From Nostoc mirabile CHAB5784 (GTDB lineage Bacteria > Cyanobacteriota > Cyanobacteriia > Cyanobacteriales > Nostocaceae), in assembly GCF_020829645.1 (NCBI RefSeq), contig NZ_JAIVFS010000002.1, positions 124,001 to 188,000 of the forward strand: a DNA stretch of 64,000 nt, given 5' to 3'. Every line of letters starts with the position of its first letter. The first letter of the stretch is position 1. The position numbers and the translations under genes are program-made. Below the pieces are notes generated by a model. That model ran no database searches and was not told where the DNA came from. It worked only from the letters and a program-made list of their open reading frames with translations. Below are positions 27,271-36,266 of this stretch, in pieces.

Positions 27271-27423
27271 GAAATCTAACTCTTGTCTCCTGATTCTCGA
27301 CTTTTAATATCAAATCCTGTAGCATCTGAATGATTAAAAAACCGCAAAGACGCTGAGGGCGCTAAAAAAGAGGAAAGAGCAATAATTCCGATACAAAGGG
27401 ATTTTATATAACTCCTAAGTGTG

Positions 27424-27604
27424 AGATATTGCACCAGTCGCAAAAACCGCCATAGGTTAGAAACCTATGGCTAATAGCTTAAGTCCTCTCAAGAGGACTA
27501 AACTCGATTAATAGCTGGTATCCATGACAGTCCACTTAAGTGGACTTAGGCTAAAAGCCTGTGAAATTTATTTCTTGGCGGGAGATTGAGCAGGTGCAAG
27601 ATGC
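27424..27604. repeat. Multi-hairpin repeat element, copy 1
   Basis: The ends AGATATTGCAC and GTGCAAGATG are imperfect inverted repeats. Inside are hairpins CCATAGGTT/AACCTATGG, AGTCCTC/GAGGACT and AGTCCACTTAAGTGGACT. Related elements lie at 37200-37320 and 41781-41961. No ORF. Confidence 0.7.
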
Positions 27605-27656
27605 CCACCCTACAAGATTGGATAATTTATTTGTTAGAAATTCCTAACTCCTGTAC

Positions 27657-27711
27657 AGACGCGATTAATCGCGTCTCTCTAACTCCTGTACAGACGCGAT
27701 TAATCGCGTCT
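27657..27711. repeat. Two copies of AGACGCGATTAATCGCGTCT upstream of livM
   Basis: The 20-bp palindrome occurs at 27657-27676 and 27692-27711, within CTCCTGTAC repeats, immediately before the livM start. The native promoter of livM may lie further upstream. Confidence 0.8.
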
Positions 27712-27727
27712 CTCCTAACTCCTAAAC

Positions 27728-28861
27728 ATGGTTGACTATCTCATTTTCTTAGCAATTTCTACAGCACTTTTTGCCCTATTCGCACTAGGACTCAATTTAC
27801 AGTGGGGCTTTACCGGGTTAATTAACTTTGGTCATATTGCTTTCATGACCCTTGGAGCATATACAACGGTATTGTTAAGCTTAAAGGGTGTACCCCTACT
27901 GATATCAGCAGTAGCTGGAGCAATTGTCGCCGCCTTGTTGGGTTTGATAATTGGTTTTGTAACTCTACGCTTACGGGAAGATTATCTAGGAATTGTCACC
28001 ATTGGTACGGGTGAATTAATTCGTTTGGTGGTAAATAATCAGGAATTACCTGTGGGTGACACCTGGATTTCTGGGGCGTTTGGTGTGCAAAGTTATCCTA
28101 TACCCCTATCTACAGAGCCGAATTTGTTTGTCAGATTTGTGATGATTGGGCTTTTGACACTGTTAGCTGCTATAACTTTCTTTACGTTGTGGCAATGGAT
28201 TCGCACCACTCAAATATCTCGGACTACTGATTTAGGTAAAAGGACAACTAGCAAACAAGAATTTATATCACGCTTGAGTGTGGGAATTGTTTTAGCAGTT
28301 TTGGCAGCAGCGATTTATATTTCTGGGGTAATCGGACTGTATAATTACAACCCAAAAGCGGGTTTAATGCTGGTGTTGCTGTTGGTTTTAGCATTTGTAT
28401 ACTGGCGCTTAGAAATTTTGGTGCGATCGCCTTGGGGTAGAATTCTCAAAGCCATCCGTGAAGATGAAGAAATTCCCAAGGCGCTGGGAAAAAATGTCTT
28501 TTGGTATAAATTACAATCTCTCATGTTAGGGGGTGCGATCGCAGGTATCGCTGCTGCTTTCTTTGCTTGGCAACTGGGCGCTATTTACCCTGATAATTTC
28601 CAACCGCAGATTACCTTTGACACTTGGATTATGGTGATTTTAGGCGGTTCTGGTAATAATGTTGGCACAATCTTAGGTGCGGTAATTTTCTTTGCTTACG
28701 ATGCACTGACGCGGGAAGTCTTACCCAGAATCGTCCCCCTTGATGAAGCCCGTTTGGGTGCATTTCGGATCATGGTAATCGGACTAATTTTGATGGTACT
28801 GATGATTTGGCGTCCTCAAGGCATTCTAGGGAAAAAGGAGGAACTCACTCTTGGTAAATAA
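27728..28861 (+). CDS. livM: Branched-chain/neutral amino acid ABC transporter permease (LivM type)
   Basis: The 377-residue polytopic membrane protein has the LivM signature (LQWGFTGLINFGHIAFMTLGAY; LREDYLGIVTIGTGELIRLV) and the C-terminal coupling region SPWGRILKAIREDEEIPKALGKN. It forms the membrane channel of a HAAT-family importer for hydrophobic or neutral amino acids, resembling the Nat-I system of Anabaena. The ATPase gene overlaps its 3' end by 11 bp. The partner permease (LivH type), second ATPase and binding protein are not in this window. Confidence 0.9.
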   Translation: MVDYLIFLAISTALFALFALGLNLQWGFTGLINFGHIAFMTLGAYTTVLLSLKGVPLLISAVAGAIVAALLGLIIGFVTLRLREDYLGIVTIGTGELIRLVVNNQELPVGDTWISGAFGVQSYPIPLSTEPNLFVRFVMIGLLTLLAAITFFTLWQWIRTTQISRTTDLGKRTTSKQEFISRLSVGIVLAVLAAAIYISGVIGLYNYNPKAGLMLVLLLVLAFVYWRLEILVRSPWGRILKAIREDEEIPKALGKNVFWYKLQSLMLGGAIAGIAAAFFAWQLGAIYPDNFQPQITFDTWIMVILGGSGNNVGTILGAVIFFAYDALTREVLPRIVPLDEARLGAFRIMVIGLILMVLMIWRPQGILGKKEELTLGK

Positions 28862-29633
28862 CCAGTCACCGCCACTTCCCCTTTTGGTAGCCACTGGACT
28901 TTCTAAAAGCTTTGGTGGTATCAAAGCAGTTAATGAGGCGAAAATCGAAGTTGCTAAAGGCAGCATTACGGGCTTGATTGGCCCCAATGGTGCTGGTAAA
29001 ACGACTTTATTTAACTTACTCTCAAACTTCATTCGCCCAGATAGGGGACGAGTGATTTTTGACGGCGAACCAATTCACAATTTGCAACCATATCAAATCG
29101 CCCAGCAGGGAGTAATCCGTACTTTTCAGGTTGCACGGACTCTCTCGCGGTTGTCGGTGTTAGAAAATATGCTGCTGGCGGCGCAAAAACAAACGGGTGA
29201 AAATTTTTGGCAGGTGCAGTTGCAACCGCACGTTGTCGCTAAGGAGGAAAAGCAACTGCAAGAACGGGCAATGTTCCTGTTAGAAACAGTGGGCTTGGCA
29301 AAAAAAGCACACGATTATGCTGGTGGCTTGTCTGGTGGACAACGCAAACTGCTGGAAATGGGGCGAGCGTTGATGACTAATCCCAAGTTAATTTTGTTGG
29401 ATGAACCGGCTGCTGGTGTGAATCCGAAACTGATTGATGATATTTGCCATCGCATTCTCACTTGGAACCGCCAAGACGGCATGACCTTTCTGATTATTGA
29501 ACACAATATGGATGTGATTATGTCATTGTGCGATCGTGTTTGGGTACTTGCTGAAGGACAGAATTTGGCCGACGGTACACCAGCAGAGATTCAAACTAAT
29601 CCAAAAGTTTTAGAGGCTTATTTGGGAAAATAA
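28851..29633 (+). CDS. livG: Branched-chain/neutral amino acid ABC transporter ATPase (LivG type)
   Basis: The 260-residue ATPase has Walker A GPNGAGKTT, signature LSGGQRKLLEMGRAL, Walker B LILLDEPAAGVNP and the H-loop IIEHNMDV. It energises the LivM-type permease. The start is TTG at 28851, supported by AAAAGGAGG about 8 bases upstream, and overlaps livM by 11 bp. About 150 bp of its 3' end is repeated at 30321-30467, beyond the hicAB module. Confidence 0.92.
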   Translation: MVNNQSPPLPLLVATGLSKSFGGIKAVNEAKIEVAKGSITGLIGPNGAGKTTLFNLLSNFIRPDRGRVIFDGEPIHNLQPYQIAQQGVIRTFQVARTLSRLSVLENMLLAAQKQTGENFWQVQLQPHVVAKEEKQLQERAMFLLETVGLAKKAHDYAGGLSGGQRKLLEMGRALMTNPKLILLDEPAAGVNPKLIDDICHRILTWNRQDGMTFLIIEHNMDVIMSLCDRVWVLAEGQNLADGTPAEIQTNPKVLEAYLGK

Positions 29634-29681
29634 ACTTATATGAAATGCCCAACTAATCTTGGGTAAAAGACAAATTAGTAT

Positions 29682-30057
29682 ATGCCCAAGAAAATTAGAG
29701 AACTGAAAAGTTTATTACTGCGATCGGGGTTTACCTATAAATCGGCGAAGGGAAATCATAGCAAATGGATACATCCAAAATTATCTAAAGCTATTATCCT
29801 TGCTGGTAAAGATGGTAGTGCAATACGGTTCGGTTAAGATCCCCCCGCCTACGGCGACCCCCTTAAAAAGGGGGTAAATAGGAGGAAAAGCCCCCCTTTT
29901 TTAAGGGGGGTTGGGGGGATCTCCGAGAGCCAAATATACTAACCGAACCGTATTGGATGGTAGTGACGCTAAACTATATTTAGAAAAGCAAGTTAATGAA
30001 GCACTTGAAGAATTAAATAAGATAGAAGCAGAGGAAAAGGAGGAACCAGAAGCATGA
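29682..30057 (+). pseudogene. hicA: hicA-type toxin gene split by a MITE
   Basis: The first 46 codons (MPKKIRELKSLLLRSGF, KGNHSKWIHP, IILAGKDGS) are HicA-like, including the catalytic His region GNHSKW. At 29821 a 135-bp MITE with a 10-bp target duplication enters; the frame then reads AIRFG and stops at 29835. Removing the MITE and one duplication restores a continuous 76-residue frame (DGSDAKLYLEKQVNEALEEL...) whose TGA overlaps the hicB ATG. The present product would be 51 residues. HicA toxins are mRNA interferases; this one is probably inactive, though the catalytic His lies in the retained part. Confidence 0.9.
29821..29955. mobile_element. 135-bp MITE inside hicA
   Basis: The perfect 16-bp inverted ends are CAATACGGTTCGGTTA (29821-29836) and TAACCGAACCGTATTG (29940-29955). 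The target duplication GATGGTAGTG is at 29811-29820 and 29956-29965. The interior is a CCCCTTAAAAAGGGGG-type hairpin region with no ORF. Similar single ends (TTAACTGAACTGTATTG) occur near 12539 and 24476. Confidence 0.93.
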
Positions 30058-30278
30058 AATATACCATATTAATTCAATGGTCAAATGAAGATGAATGTTA
30101 TGTAGTTTCATTACCTGATTTTCCAGAGATTATACAGCCTTGTACTCATGGAGACACTTATGAGGAGGCTTTAAAAAATGCTCAGGAAGTTTTAGAAATG
30201 TTAATCGAATCGTACTTAAAAGATGGTCAGCCTTTACCAGATCCACAAACATTAGGTAAGTCTTTAAAAGTGGCTTAA
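30054..30278 (+). CDS. hicB: HicB-type antitoxin
   Basis: The 74-residue protein shows the HicB N-terminal partial RNase H-like fold: YTILIQWSNEDECYVVSLPDFPEI, then GDTYEEALKNAQEVLEMLIE and an LPDP ending. HicB neutralises HicA by direct binding. Its ATG overlaps the original hicA stop (ATGA), the standard hicAB order. The antitoxin frame is intact although the toxin gene is interrupted. Confidence 0.85.
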   Translation: MKYTILIQWSNEDECYVVSLPDFPEIIQPCTHGDTYEEALKNAQEVLEMLIESYLKDGQPLPDPQTLGKSLKVA

Positions 30279-30320
30279 TTGTCACCTTTAACTGCCAAAA
30301 AGATATGACATTTCTATATT

Positions 30321-30467
30321 ATGGATGTCATTATGTCCTTGTGCGATGTCTACGACGGGCTACGCCTACGTGTTTGGGTACTTGCCGAAGGACAGAATTT
30401 GGCAGACGGTACACCAGAGGAAATTCAAACTAATCCCAAAGTTTTAGAGGCGTATCTAGGGAAATAA
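30321..30467 (+). pseudogene. Copy of livG 3' end with in-frame small repeat
   Basis: From ATGGATGTCATTATGTC to TAA 30465-30467 this matches the last ~125 bp of livG (MDVIMSLCDRVWVLAEGQNL to YLGK) at roughly 90% by eye, with mostly synonymous changes. It differs by a 21-bp insertion (GTCTACGACGGGCTACGCCT plus A) of a small dispersed repeat after TGCGAT, which keeps the frame. It lies 43 bp after hicB and has no plausible start for a functional product. Confidence 0.85.
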
Positions 30468-30614
30468 TGTGGTTTGAAGTTTCGACTGACCATATATTGG
30501 GTAATAGATATTACCTTTAAATCGGTTTGAAAGAAAGTTGCATACGGCGTCAAATCTTGGGAAATTTGGCTCGTCTTAAAATCGAATCCAATATCTTAGT
30601 GGAAAAAGCTTTTT

Positions 30615-31190
30615 ATGTCAATGATGACAGTCAGAGATTTAGAGCAAGTTCAAACCGCTTTTACCGAAGCAGGTTTAGATTACCAGCTGGAACTCGAAAA
30701 TGGGAAAATTTCAATTATGGGCCCGTCAGATATTGTATCCAGCGAAATCAGTAGTCGTCTCATCGCCTTTCTCTTTGCTTGGATAAATCCTCGTCGCTGG
30801 GGAAGAGTATTTGATTCTGCCGGCGGTTTCATCATGCCAGATACAAACCTCAAAGCACCCGATGTTTCCTTTGTTCGCGCTTCCCGACTTCTCCAAAGTC
30901 CTCGTTACTTTGGAGAACTTGTCCCTGACTTGGTGGTAGAAGTTAAATCTCAGAGTGATAAAATTAAACTTATAGTAGCCAAAATTCTGAAATTTATAGA
31001 ACTAGGAGCGATCGTCGGCATTCTGATTGATCCTGATGAAGAGACAGTTACAATTTATCGCTCTACAGGCGAACCTATAGTTTTAGAAAATGGCGAGATT
31101 TTAACTATCCCAGAACTTTTTCCCGGTTGGGAATTGCCCGTTACTGAATTGTGGCCTCCTATCTTTACCGAGGAAGAAACACAAATTTAA
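30615..31190 (+). CDS. Uma2/DUF820-family protein (PD-(D/E)XK fold)
   Basis: The 191-residue protein has the Uma2 pattern: an N-terminal helix, VSSEISSRLIAFLFAWI, GGFIMPDTNLKAPDVSFV, and the core VPDLVVEVKSQSD giving D...ExK. Cyanobacteria carry many paralogues, often described as putative restriction-type endonucleases; their function is not established. ATG 30615 (MSMMTV) is used. It lies just downstream of the livG 3'-end copy. Confidence 0.85.
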   Translation: MSMMTVRDLEQVQTAFTEAGLDYQLELENGKISIMGPSDIVSSEISSRLIAFLFAWINPRRWGRVFDSAGGFIMPDTNLKAPDVSFVRASRLLQSPRYFGELVPDLVVEVKSQSDKIKLIVAKILKFIELGAIVGILIDPDEETVTIYRSTGEPIVLENGEILTIPELFPGWELPVTELWPPIFTEEETQI

Positions 31191-31278
31191 TTTAGTGAAG
31201 GACTTTGGTAGCTACTGAACCGCATTATCACTATTACCAATTAAATTGGCGAATCCACAAACATCATTACGAATTATT

Positions 31279-31869
31279 TTAATCTTCATTATTTTCTGCA
31301 AAATTGACTTGCTCATAAAGGTCGCGCAATTCAATTTCAAAATCAACCGTTTGCAGTGATAAAATTGCAGATTCATGTTCAAATTCAGTAAATAACCATT
31401 GACTTTCCGCAGTTTTTACATACTGCATCACATGATACTGATATTGGTCAATTAAAATATATTCCTTGAATTCTGGAATAGAGCGATAATAAAGAAACTT
31501 ATCGCCTTGGTCATAATTTTTAGTCGATTTAGATAAAACTTCAGCAATTAACATCGGGTTCATAACCGTTGTTGTGCTGGTTCCTGTATAAATAGGTTGT
31601 CCCTGAATTACCATCACATCAGGATACGTATGCTGCCGATAACGGGGTATCCACAAACGCACATCACCAATATAAACATCATAATTTTTACGCCTTAAAG
31701 CAATTTTTAAGGATGCAGCTAAATTCAAAGCAATTTTATTATGATTTGTAGTGCCACCCGTCATCGGTACAATTTCTCCATCACGGTATTCGCTTTTATA
31801 TTCTGCTTTTTCTTCAATTTCTAAATACTCTTCAGGTGTGTAATAGAATTTTTGTGTTTCTAACTGCAT
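31279..31869 (-). CDS. Uma2/DUF820-family protein (second, divergent)
   Basis: The 196-residue protein has YYTPEEYLEIEEKAEYKSEYRDGEIVPMTGG, a typical Uma2 start, then VRLWIPRYRQHTYPDVMVI and LIAEVLSKST, the nuclease-fold core. It belongs to a different subgroup from the gene at 30615. The two converge. Function unknown. It follows the ArsR/DUF2087 gene on the same strand with a 46-bp gap. Confidence 0.85.
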   Translation of the reverse strand: MQLETQKFYYTPEEYLEIEEKAEYKSEYRDGEIVPMTGGTTNHNKIALNLAASLKIALRRKNYDVYIGDVRLWIPRYRQHTYPDVMVIQGQPIYTGTSTTTVMNPMLIAEVLSKSTKNYDQGDKFLYYRSIPEFKEYILIDQYQYHVMQYVKTAESQWLFTEFEHESAILSLQTVDFEIELRDLYEQVNFAENNED

Positions 31870-31915
31870 AAATATACGACCTATGATTGTGCGGTTGCTT
31901 CTTCATCTTTCATAT

Positions 31916-32482
31916 CTATGTTATACGCCAATAAACCCCATTCTCTCGCTGCATTAACTGGCAAGCAATCAACTCCCGTCGCAGGGTGGCGCAGTCAAGA
32001 TGGTAGCGTTTGAGAATGTCATTTACCAGGCGTTCAGGATAGTTGACTCCTATATCAAATTGGTTTGCTAACCACTTGAGAATTACTAGACGCTTTTTCC
32101 GGCTAGCAGGAATTTCTTTGAGGCGTTGAGTATCACCCTCGAAATAGTTTTTCAACACTTTGCTTTCCCAAGCCTCAGTATCCACATCCTCAATCAAGGA
32201 TGCTATTTTCTCAGGTGTAAAAATTTCCTTGCTAATGCTTTGCAAAGCCTCGCTATCCAATTGATATAGACGGCTGTTACCTTCAGGACGCATTGTCACC
32301 AAATTTAGCTCTTTAAGTTTCGCTAAATGATGAGATACCGTCGGTTCCTTGAGTTGCAGTAGCGCCGCCAATTCTTCGACGCTGCACTCCTGATTCGCCA
32401 GAATACCTACAATCTTCAATCGGCTATCATCCGCTAATGCCTTGAAAAAGCGCAGTAAGATGTTAAATTTCCCTGGTTGCAT
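31916..32482 (-). CDS. ArsR-family transcriptional regulator with DUF2087 domain
   Basis: The 188-residue protein has an N-terminal ArsR winged helix (RFFKALADDSRLKIVGILAN...SVEELAALLQLKEPTVSHHLAKLKELNLV) and a C-terminal DUF2087 domain (KNYFEGDTQRLKEIPASRKKRLVILKWLA...RRELIACQLMQRENGVYWR). No Cys-rich metal site is obvious near the recognition helix. A 30-bp perfect inverted repeat just before the start codon is the likely operator, implying autoregulation. The signal is unknown. Confidence 0.87.
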   Translation of the reverse strand: MQPGKFNILLRFFKALADDSRLKIVGILANQECSVEELAALLQLKEPTVSHHLAKLKELNLVTMRPEGNSRLYQLDSEALQSISKEIFTPEKIASLIEDVDTEAWESKVLKNYFEGDTQRLKEIPASRKKRLVILKWLANQFDIGVNYPERLVNDILKRYHLDCATLRRELIACQLMQRENGVYWRIT

Positions 32483-32488
32483 AACTAA

Positions 32489-32518
32489 CTTCTAATTAGA
32501 CATGTATCTAATTAGAAG
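32489..32518. promoter_or_regulatory. Palindromic operator upstream of the ArsR/DUF2087 gene
   Basis: CTTCTAATTAGA and TCTAATTAGAAG are perfect 12-bp inverted arms with a six-base spacer CATGTA, ending 7 bp before the start codon. An extra half-site TATATCTAATTG follows. It fits the imperfect dyads bound by ArsR-type repressors. Confidence 0.75.
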
Positions 32519-32574
32519 TATATCTAATTGAAAAGCTCAGATCACCGAGTAGGGGATCTTACTTGTTGTTCAAT

Positions 32575-33861
32575 TTAACTAAACTGTTCCTCTGCATCGA
32601 GGTTAAATAACATTTGCAGAGTTTGCATACAGCGCCGTCTAGCTTCCACATCTTGCTGCGATCGCAATTGCACCATTGGGTCATGTAAAATTTTATTGAC
32701 AATTCCCCGTGTTAATGCTTCAATCACCTCTTGATGTTTTTCAGCGAATTCCGAACCCAATCTCGACAAAGCTTTTTCTAACTCTTGTTCGCGGATGGTT
32801 TCGACTTTATTTCGCAGACAGCTAATAGTAGTTACAGTTTCAAGAGAGCGCCACCAAATATCAAAGGCTTCCACTTCTTCCTCTAAAAGTCTTTCTGCTT
32901 CTTGTGCAATCTTCCGACGGCTTTCGTAGTTTTGCGCCACTACAGCCTTCAAATCATCCACATTAAACGCTTGCACATTTTCCAATTCATTTACATCCGC
33001 ATGAACATTACGCGGCACAGAAATATCAAATAACATTAAAGAGCGCTGAACTTCTAAAACCATTTCCAACTTGGCACGGTCAAGTATTGGCTCTGTTGCA
33101 GAAGTGCTTGTAAACACTAAATCGCTATTGGCAATTAGGCTCATCATTTCCGATAGCGGATGAATTTCGATCGGCTGTTGAGGGAACTGCTTCGCTAATT
33201 CTTGGGCACGTTCACGAGAGCGATTTACAATACTAATTTGCACAGCACCTTTAGAAAGTAGGTGTTGCACCAGCAGGCGCGACATTTTCCCAGCGCCTAG
33301 AATTACCACTCGACAAGCAGCTAAATTTGCCACTTTTATCTGCGCTAACTCTACAGCTGCCGAACTGATAGAGACAGCGCCAGTACCAATACTAGTTTCA
33401 GTGCGAACCCGCTTCCCAGCTGTCAGCGCTTGTTTAAATAATCGATTCAAAATGGTTTTTATACCGTTATATTGCTGTCCCAGTTTGTGAGTAGTTTTCA
33501 CCTGAGCCAAAATTTGACCTTCCCCGAGTACCAGACTATCTAAACCACCTGCTACCCGCATAACGTGCATTACTGCATCATCATGTAGCAGCATAAACAA
33601 ATGCTGTCGCAGAGAAAGCACGGGTAATTTACTGTATTCCGCAAGAAACTGCGTTACTTCCCGGATACCTTGGTCTGTTTCACTGGTAACAATGTAAATT
33701 TCCAGGCGGTTACAAGTGCTAAGAATTGCAACTTCGTCAATATGGGGATAGCTGGCCAGTTGAGCGATCGCACTTTCAATTTGTGGTTCTGGAATGCTCA
33801 GTTTTTCCCGGACTTCTACAGGGGCTGTTTTATGGCTTAACCCCACCACTGCTATATTCAT
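32575..33861 (-). CDS. hemA: Glutamyl-tRNA reductase
   Basis: HemA reduces glutamyl-tRNA to glutamate-1-semialdehyde, the first committed step to heme, chlorophyll and phycobilins. The 428-residue protein has the N-terminal [21 protein letters not shown], catalytic Cys50 in [19 protein letters not shown], the NADPH-binding [12 protein letters not shown] and a C-terminal dimerisation helix. glpX lies upstream on the same strand, an order common in cyanobacteria. Confidence 0.96.
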   Translation of the reverse strand: MNIAVVGLSHKTAPVEVREKLSIPEPQIESAIAQLASYPHIDEVAILSTCNRLEIYIVTSETDQGIREVTQFLAEYSKLPVLSLRQHLFMLLHDDAVMHVMRVAGGLDSLVLGEGQILAQVKTTHKLGQQYNGIKTILNRLFKQALTAGKRVRTETSIGTGAVSISSAAVELAQIKVANLAACRVVILGAGKMSRLLVQHLLSKGAVQISIVNRSRERAQELAKQFPQQPIEIHPLSEMMSLIANSDLVFTSTSATEPILDRAKLEMVLEVQRSLMLFDISVPRNVHADVNELENVQAFNVDDLKAVVAQNYESRRKIAQEAERLLEEEVEAFDIWWRSLETVTTISCLRNKVETIREQELEKALSRLGSEFAEKHQEVIEALTRGIVNKILHDPMVQLRSQQDVEARRRCMQTLQMLFNLDAEEQFS

Positions 33862-34101
33862 TTGCTAAATCGTAGTTACTAGTTGGTAGTTGAAAATAGG
33901 GCATTGAGTGAGAATAGGGAATGGGGAATTTTTGTTTATTGGTTGGTAGTTATCCCCAGCAATAAACAACTATTAATCACTAACTACTAACTACTAACTA
34001 CTGTAAGGGTAAAGCATTTTGATGATTATTTTTCCGTTTTAGAGAAAGATTTATTTCCAAATGCTTCGCCCCTACTTTTACCATTCCCCATTCCCTAAAA
34101 A

Positions 34102-35139
34102 TTAGTTCAGTTGGAGAACTTTTGGTTCACCAAACAAGTGAATTGTGTCAACAAATCGAGCAGTTTTCGACTGGTTGGAAATAACCAAGCTTTGAGTTCT
34201 TGCCCCGTCTTTGAAGAAACGTACACCTTGCATGAGATTACCACTGGTAATGCCGCTAGCAGCAAACAGAATAGTTTTACCAGATGCTAGTTCATGAGCA
34301 TCATAGACCTTATCGGGGTCATTGATATTCATAGACTTTAAGCGATCGATATTGGCTTCTCTGCTTTCTCCAATCAGACCTGTTTTTACTACTGCGGGGT
34401 CGTAGATCAGTTGACCTTGGAAATGTCCACCCAAAGCACGCATTGCTGCTGCCGAGATTACACCTTCAGGAGCCGCACCGATACCCATCAGTGCGTGGAT
34501 ATTAGTTCCAGCAAAACCACAGCTTATAGCTGCACCCACATCACCATCTGAAATTAGGGCGACTCTCGCTCCAGCCTCACGGATTTCTTTAATTAAATCG
34601 TTATGGCGTTCGCGCTTCATGACTACTACTACAAGTTCATCAATACCCCGGTCTAAAACCTCAGAGAGAATCTTCAGGTTTTCCGTGGCTGACTTGTTGA
34701 TGTCTACCTTGCCCTTAGCTGCGGGAGGTGCTGCTAACTTCTTCATGTAAAAGTCAGGAGCAGCAAATAATCCACCCTTTTCAGAAATTGCCAAGACAGC
34801 CATCGAACCAGGTTGTCCATAAGCTACTAAGTTCGTACCTTCACAGGGGTCAACGGCGATGTCAATTTCAATTAATTCATCAGGGTTACAGAGAGCTTCG
34901 GCATTTGGTTGGGTACATATACCAACTTCTTCCCCGATGTATAACATAGGCGCGTCGTCGCGTTCGCCTTCCCCGATCACAATGCGACCGCGCATATAGA
35001 TTTTATTCATCCGCTCCCGCATAGCTTCCACAGCTACCTGGTCAGCGATATTTTTTTCGCCTTTACCCATCCACTTTGCGGATGCGATCGCGGCTTGCTC
35101 TACTACTTCAATAATCTCTAGCCCAAGTGTATTTTCCAC
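34102..35139 (-). CDS. glpX: Class II fructose-1,6-/sedoheptulose-1,7-bisphosphatase
   Basis: The 345-residue enzyme is the bifunctional cyanobacterial F/SBPase of the Calvin cycle. It begins [30 protein letters not shown] and has [16 protein letters not shown], the metal-site [17 protein letters not shown] and [12 protein letters not shown]. It is upstream of hemA on the same strand with a 240-bp gap of AT-rich DNA and repeats. In cyanobacteria it is a redox-regulated control point of carbon fixation. Confidence 0.95.
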   Translation of the reverse strand: MENTLGLEIIEVVEQAAIASAKWMGKGEKNIADQVAVEAMRERMNKIYMRGRIVIGEGERDDAPMLYIGEEVGICTQPNAEALCNPDELIEIDIAVDPCEGTNLVAYGQPGSMAVLAISEKGGLFAAPDFYMKKLAAPPAAKGKVDINKSATENLKILSEVLDRGIDELVVVVMKRERHNDLIKEIREAGARVALISDGDVGAAISCGFAGTNIHALMGIGAAPEGVISAAAMRALGGHFQGQLIYDPAVVKTGLIGESREANIDRLKSMNINDPDKVYDAHELASGKTILFAASGITSGNLMQGVRFFKDGARTQSLVISNQSKTARFVDTIHLFGEPKVLQLN

Positions 35140-35689
35140 AGAGTTTGCCCTCTCAGCTGCTTGAATTTGCGTCGTTTCATCTGCCTATTTCAGTTTTCAA
35201 GTCTACCAAAGGGCGGATACACCTGGAAGAAAGTTAAGTTTTACTGCTAACTCGTTGAAAAAGTGCCAGTTAACACATCCTCATTTTTTACTCCTAACTA
35301 CTCCAGTATAAAGCGTGTTCAAAAGCAAGTAGTAGCCTGCCAAAACAACTATGCGGGGTTAAATAACGAACCGCAGAGGCACAGAGAAGCCAGTGCGCCC
35401 TTGCGGTTCCCCGACTTGTTCGCGCAGCGTCTCCCCTTGGGAGAAGCAACTGGCGCGACACAGAGAGAAGGAGAGAAAGATTCTAAAACTAGCTTTACTA
35501 AGCATTGTTACTATGGTTGACTACTAGTTAAGAACTAGCACAAATAGGTAGCAGTGTATATCTAGAAGTTTGCTTTTATTCAGTGTTTATCTTTAGGTAT
35601 AAGATAATAAAGAAAAAAAGCTGGTGAATTTACTAAAAACTGAAAAACGAGGCGCAGAGTAAAAAGCTTGTCAAATTAAGAGGTTAATC
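35140..35689. other. Intergenic region with a dispersed repeat
   Basis: About 35365-35475 carries the AGAAGCCAGTGCGCCCTTGCGG ... CAACTGGCGCGACACAGAG repeat also found inside the MITEs at 7953 and 12066, here without the GGACTTACGCA ends. The rest is AT-rich and must hold the promoters of glpX and the DUF981 gene. No RNA gene is seen. Confidence 0.45.
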
Positions 35690-36262
35690 GTGTTTATCGA
35701 CTACATCACACTCATGTTGATCAATATGGTAGCTGGGCTATTTCTTCTGGCTGACTATGTGTATCGTGGTATAGATAGTTCTAATCAAAGACAGTGGATT
35801 CCTGGTTTTGGAATTACGGGTGCGATCGCACTCACAACTGGTTTACACATGAGCTTTACCTGGCCAGTAATGGGTAGCTTTAACATTGCCTTTGGTGAGA
35901 CAAGTGTCTTATTTGGAATCTTGTTTGTTGCGGCTGCGGTTTCTCTTGCTCAAGGTTGGGATTTATTGACAATAGCAATTTATGGCTTCTTCGCTGGTGT
36001 AGTTGCGATCGTAGTAGGTATCCGCATCATCAACTTGAATATGACAAAACAACCGCTTTTGTCAGGAATCGGCTTTATTTTAACTGGATTAGGTGGTATT
36101 TTTGCAGCGCCAACCCTCTATTGGAAAACCAATCGAACTTGGCGGCTAATTGGTGTAGCAGTGCTGATAGTAGCCGCTCTAATTTGGGCATTGACTGGAT
36201 ATTTGGCTTACTGGAGTCATTTAGAGGGTTTCCAAAAGTGGGTTCCAGCGCCGATGCGGTAA
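35690..36262 (+). CDS. DUF981-family multi-pass membrane protein
   Basis: The 190-residue protein has about six hydrophobic helices, including ITLMLINMVAGLFLLADYVY and LLSGIGFILTGLGGIFAAPT, and ends GFQKWVPAPMR. I recognise the DUF981 pattern; its function is not known. The start is GTG 35690, supported by AAGAGG about 8 bases upstream. It is likely a single-gene unit. Confidence 0.75.
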   Translation: MFIDYITLMLINMVAGLFLLADYVYRGIDSSNQRQWIPGFGITGAIALTTGLHMSFTWPVMGSFNIAFGETSVLFGILFVAAAVSLAQGWDLLTIAIYGFFAGVVAIVVGIRIINLNMTKQPLLSGIGFILTGLGGIFAAPTLYWKTNRTWRLIGVAVLIVAALIWALTGYLAYWSHLEGFQKWVPAPMR

Positions 36263-36266
36263 GCAA

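Noticed and set aside
30527..30754. 75-codon frame overlapping the Uma2 start
   Set aside because: Shadow of the Uma2 frame, without a family match.
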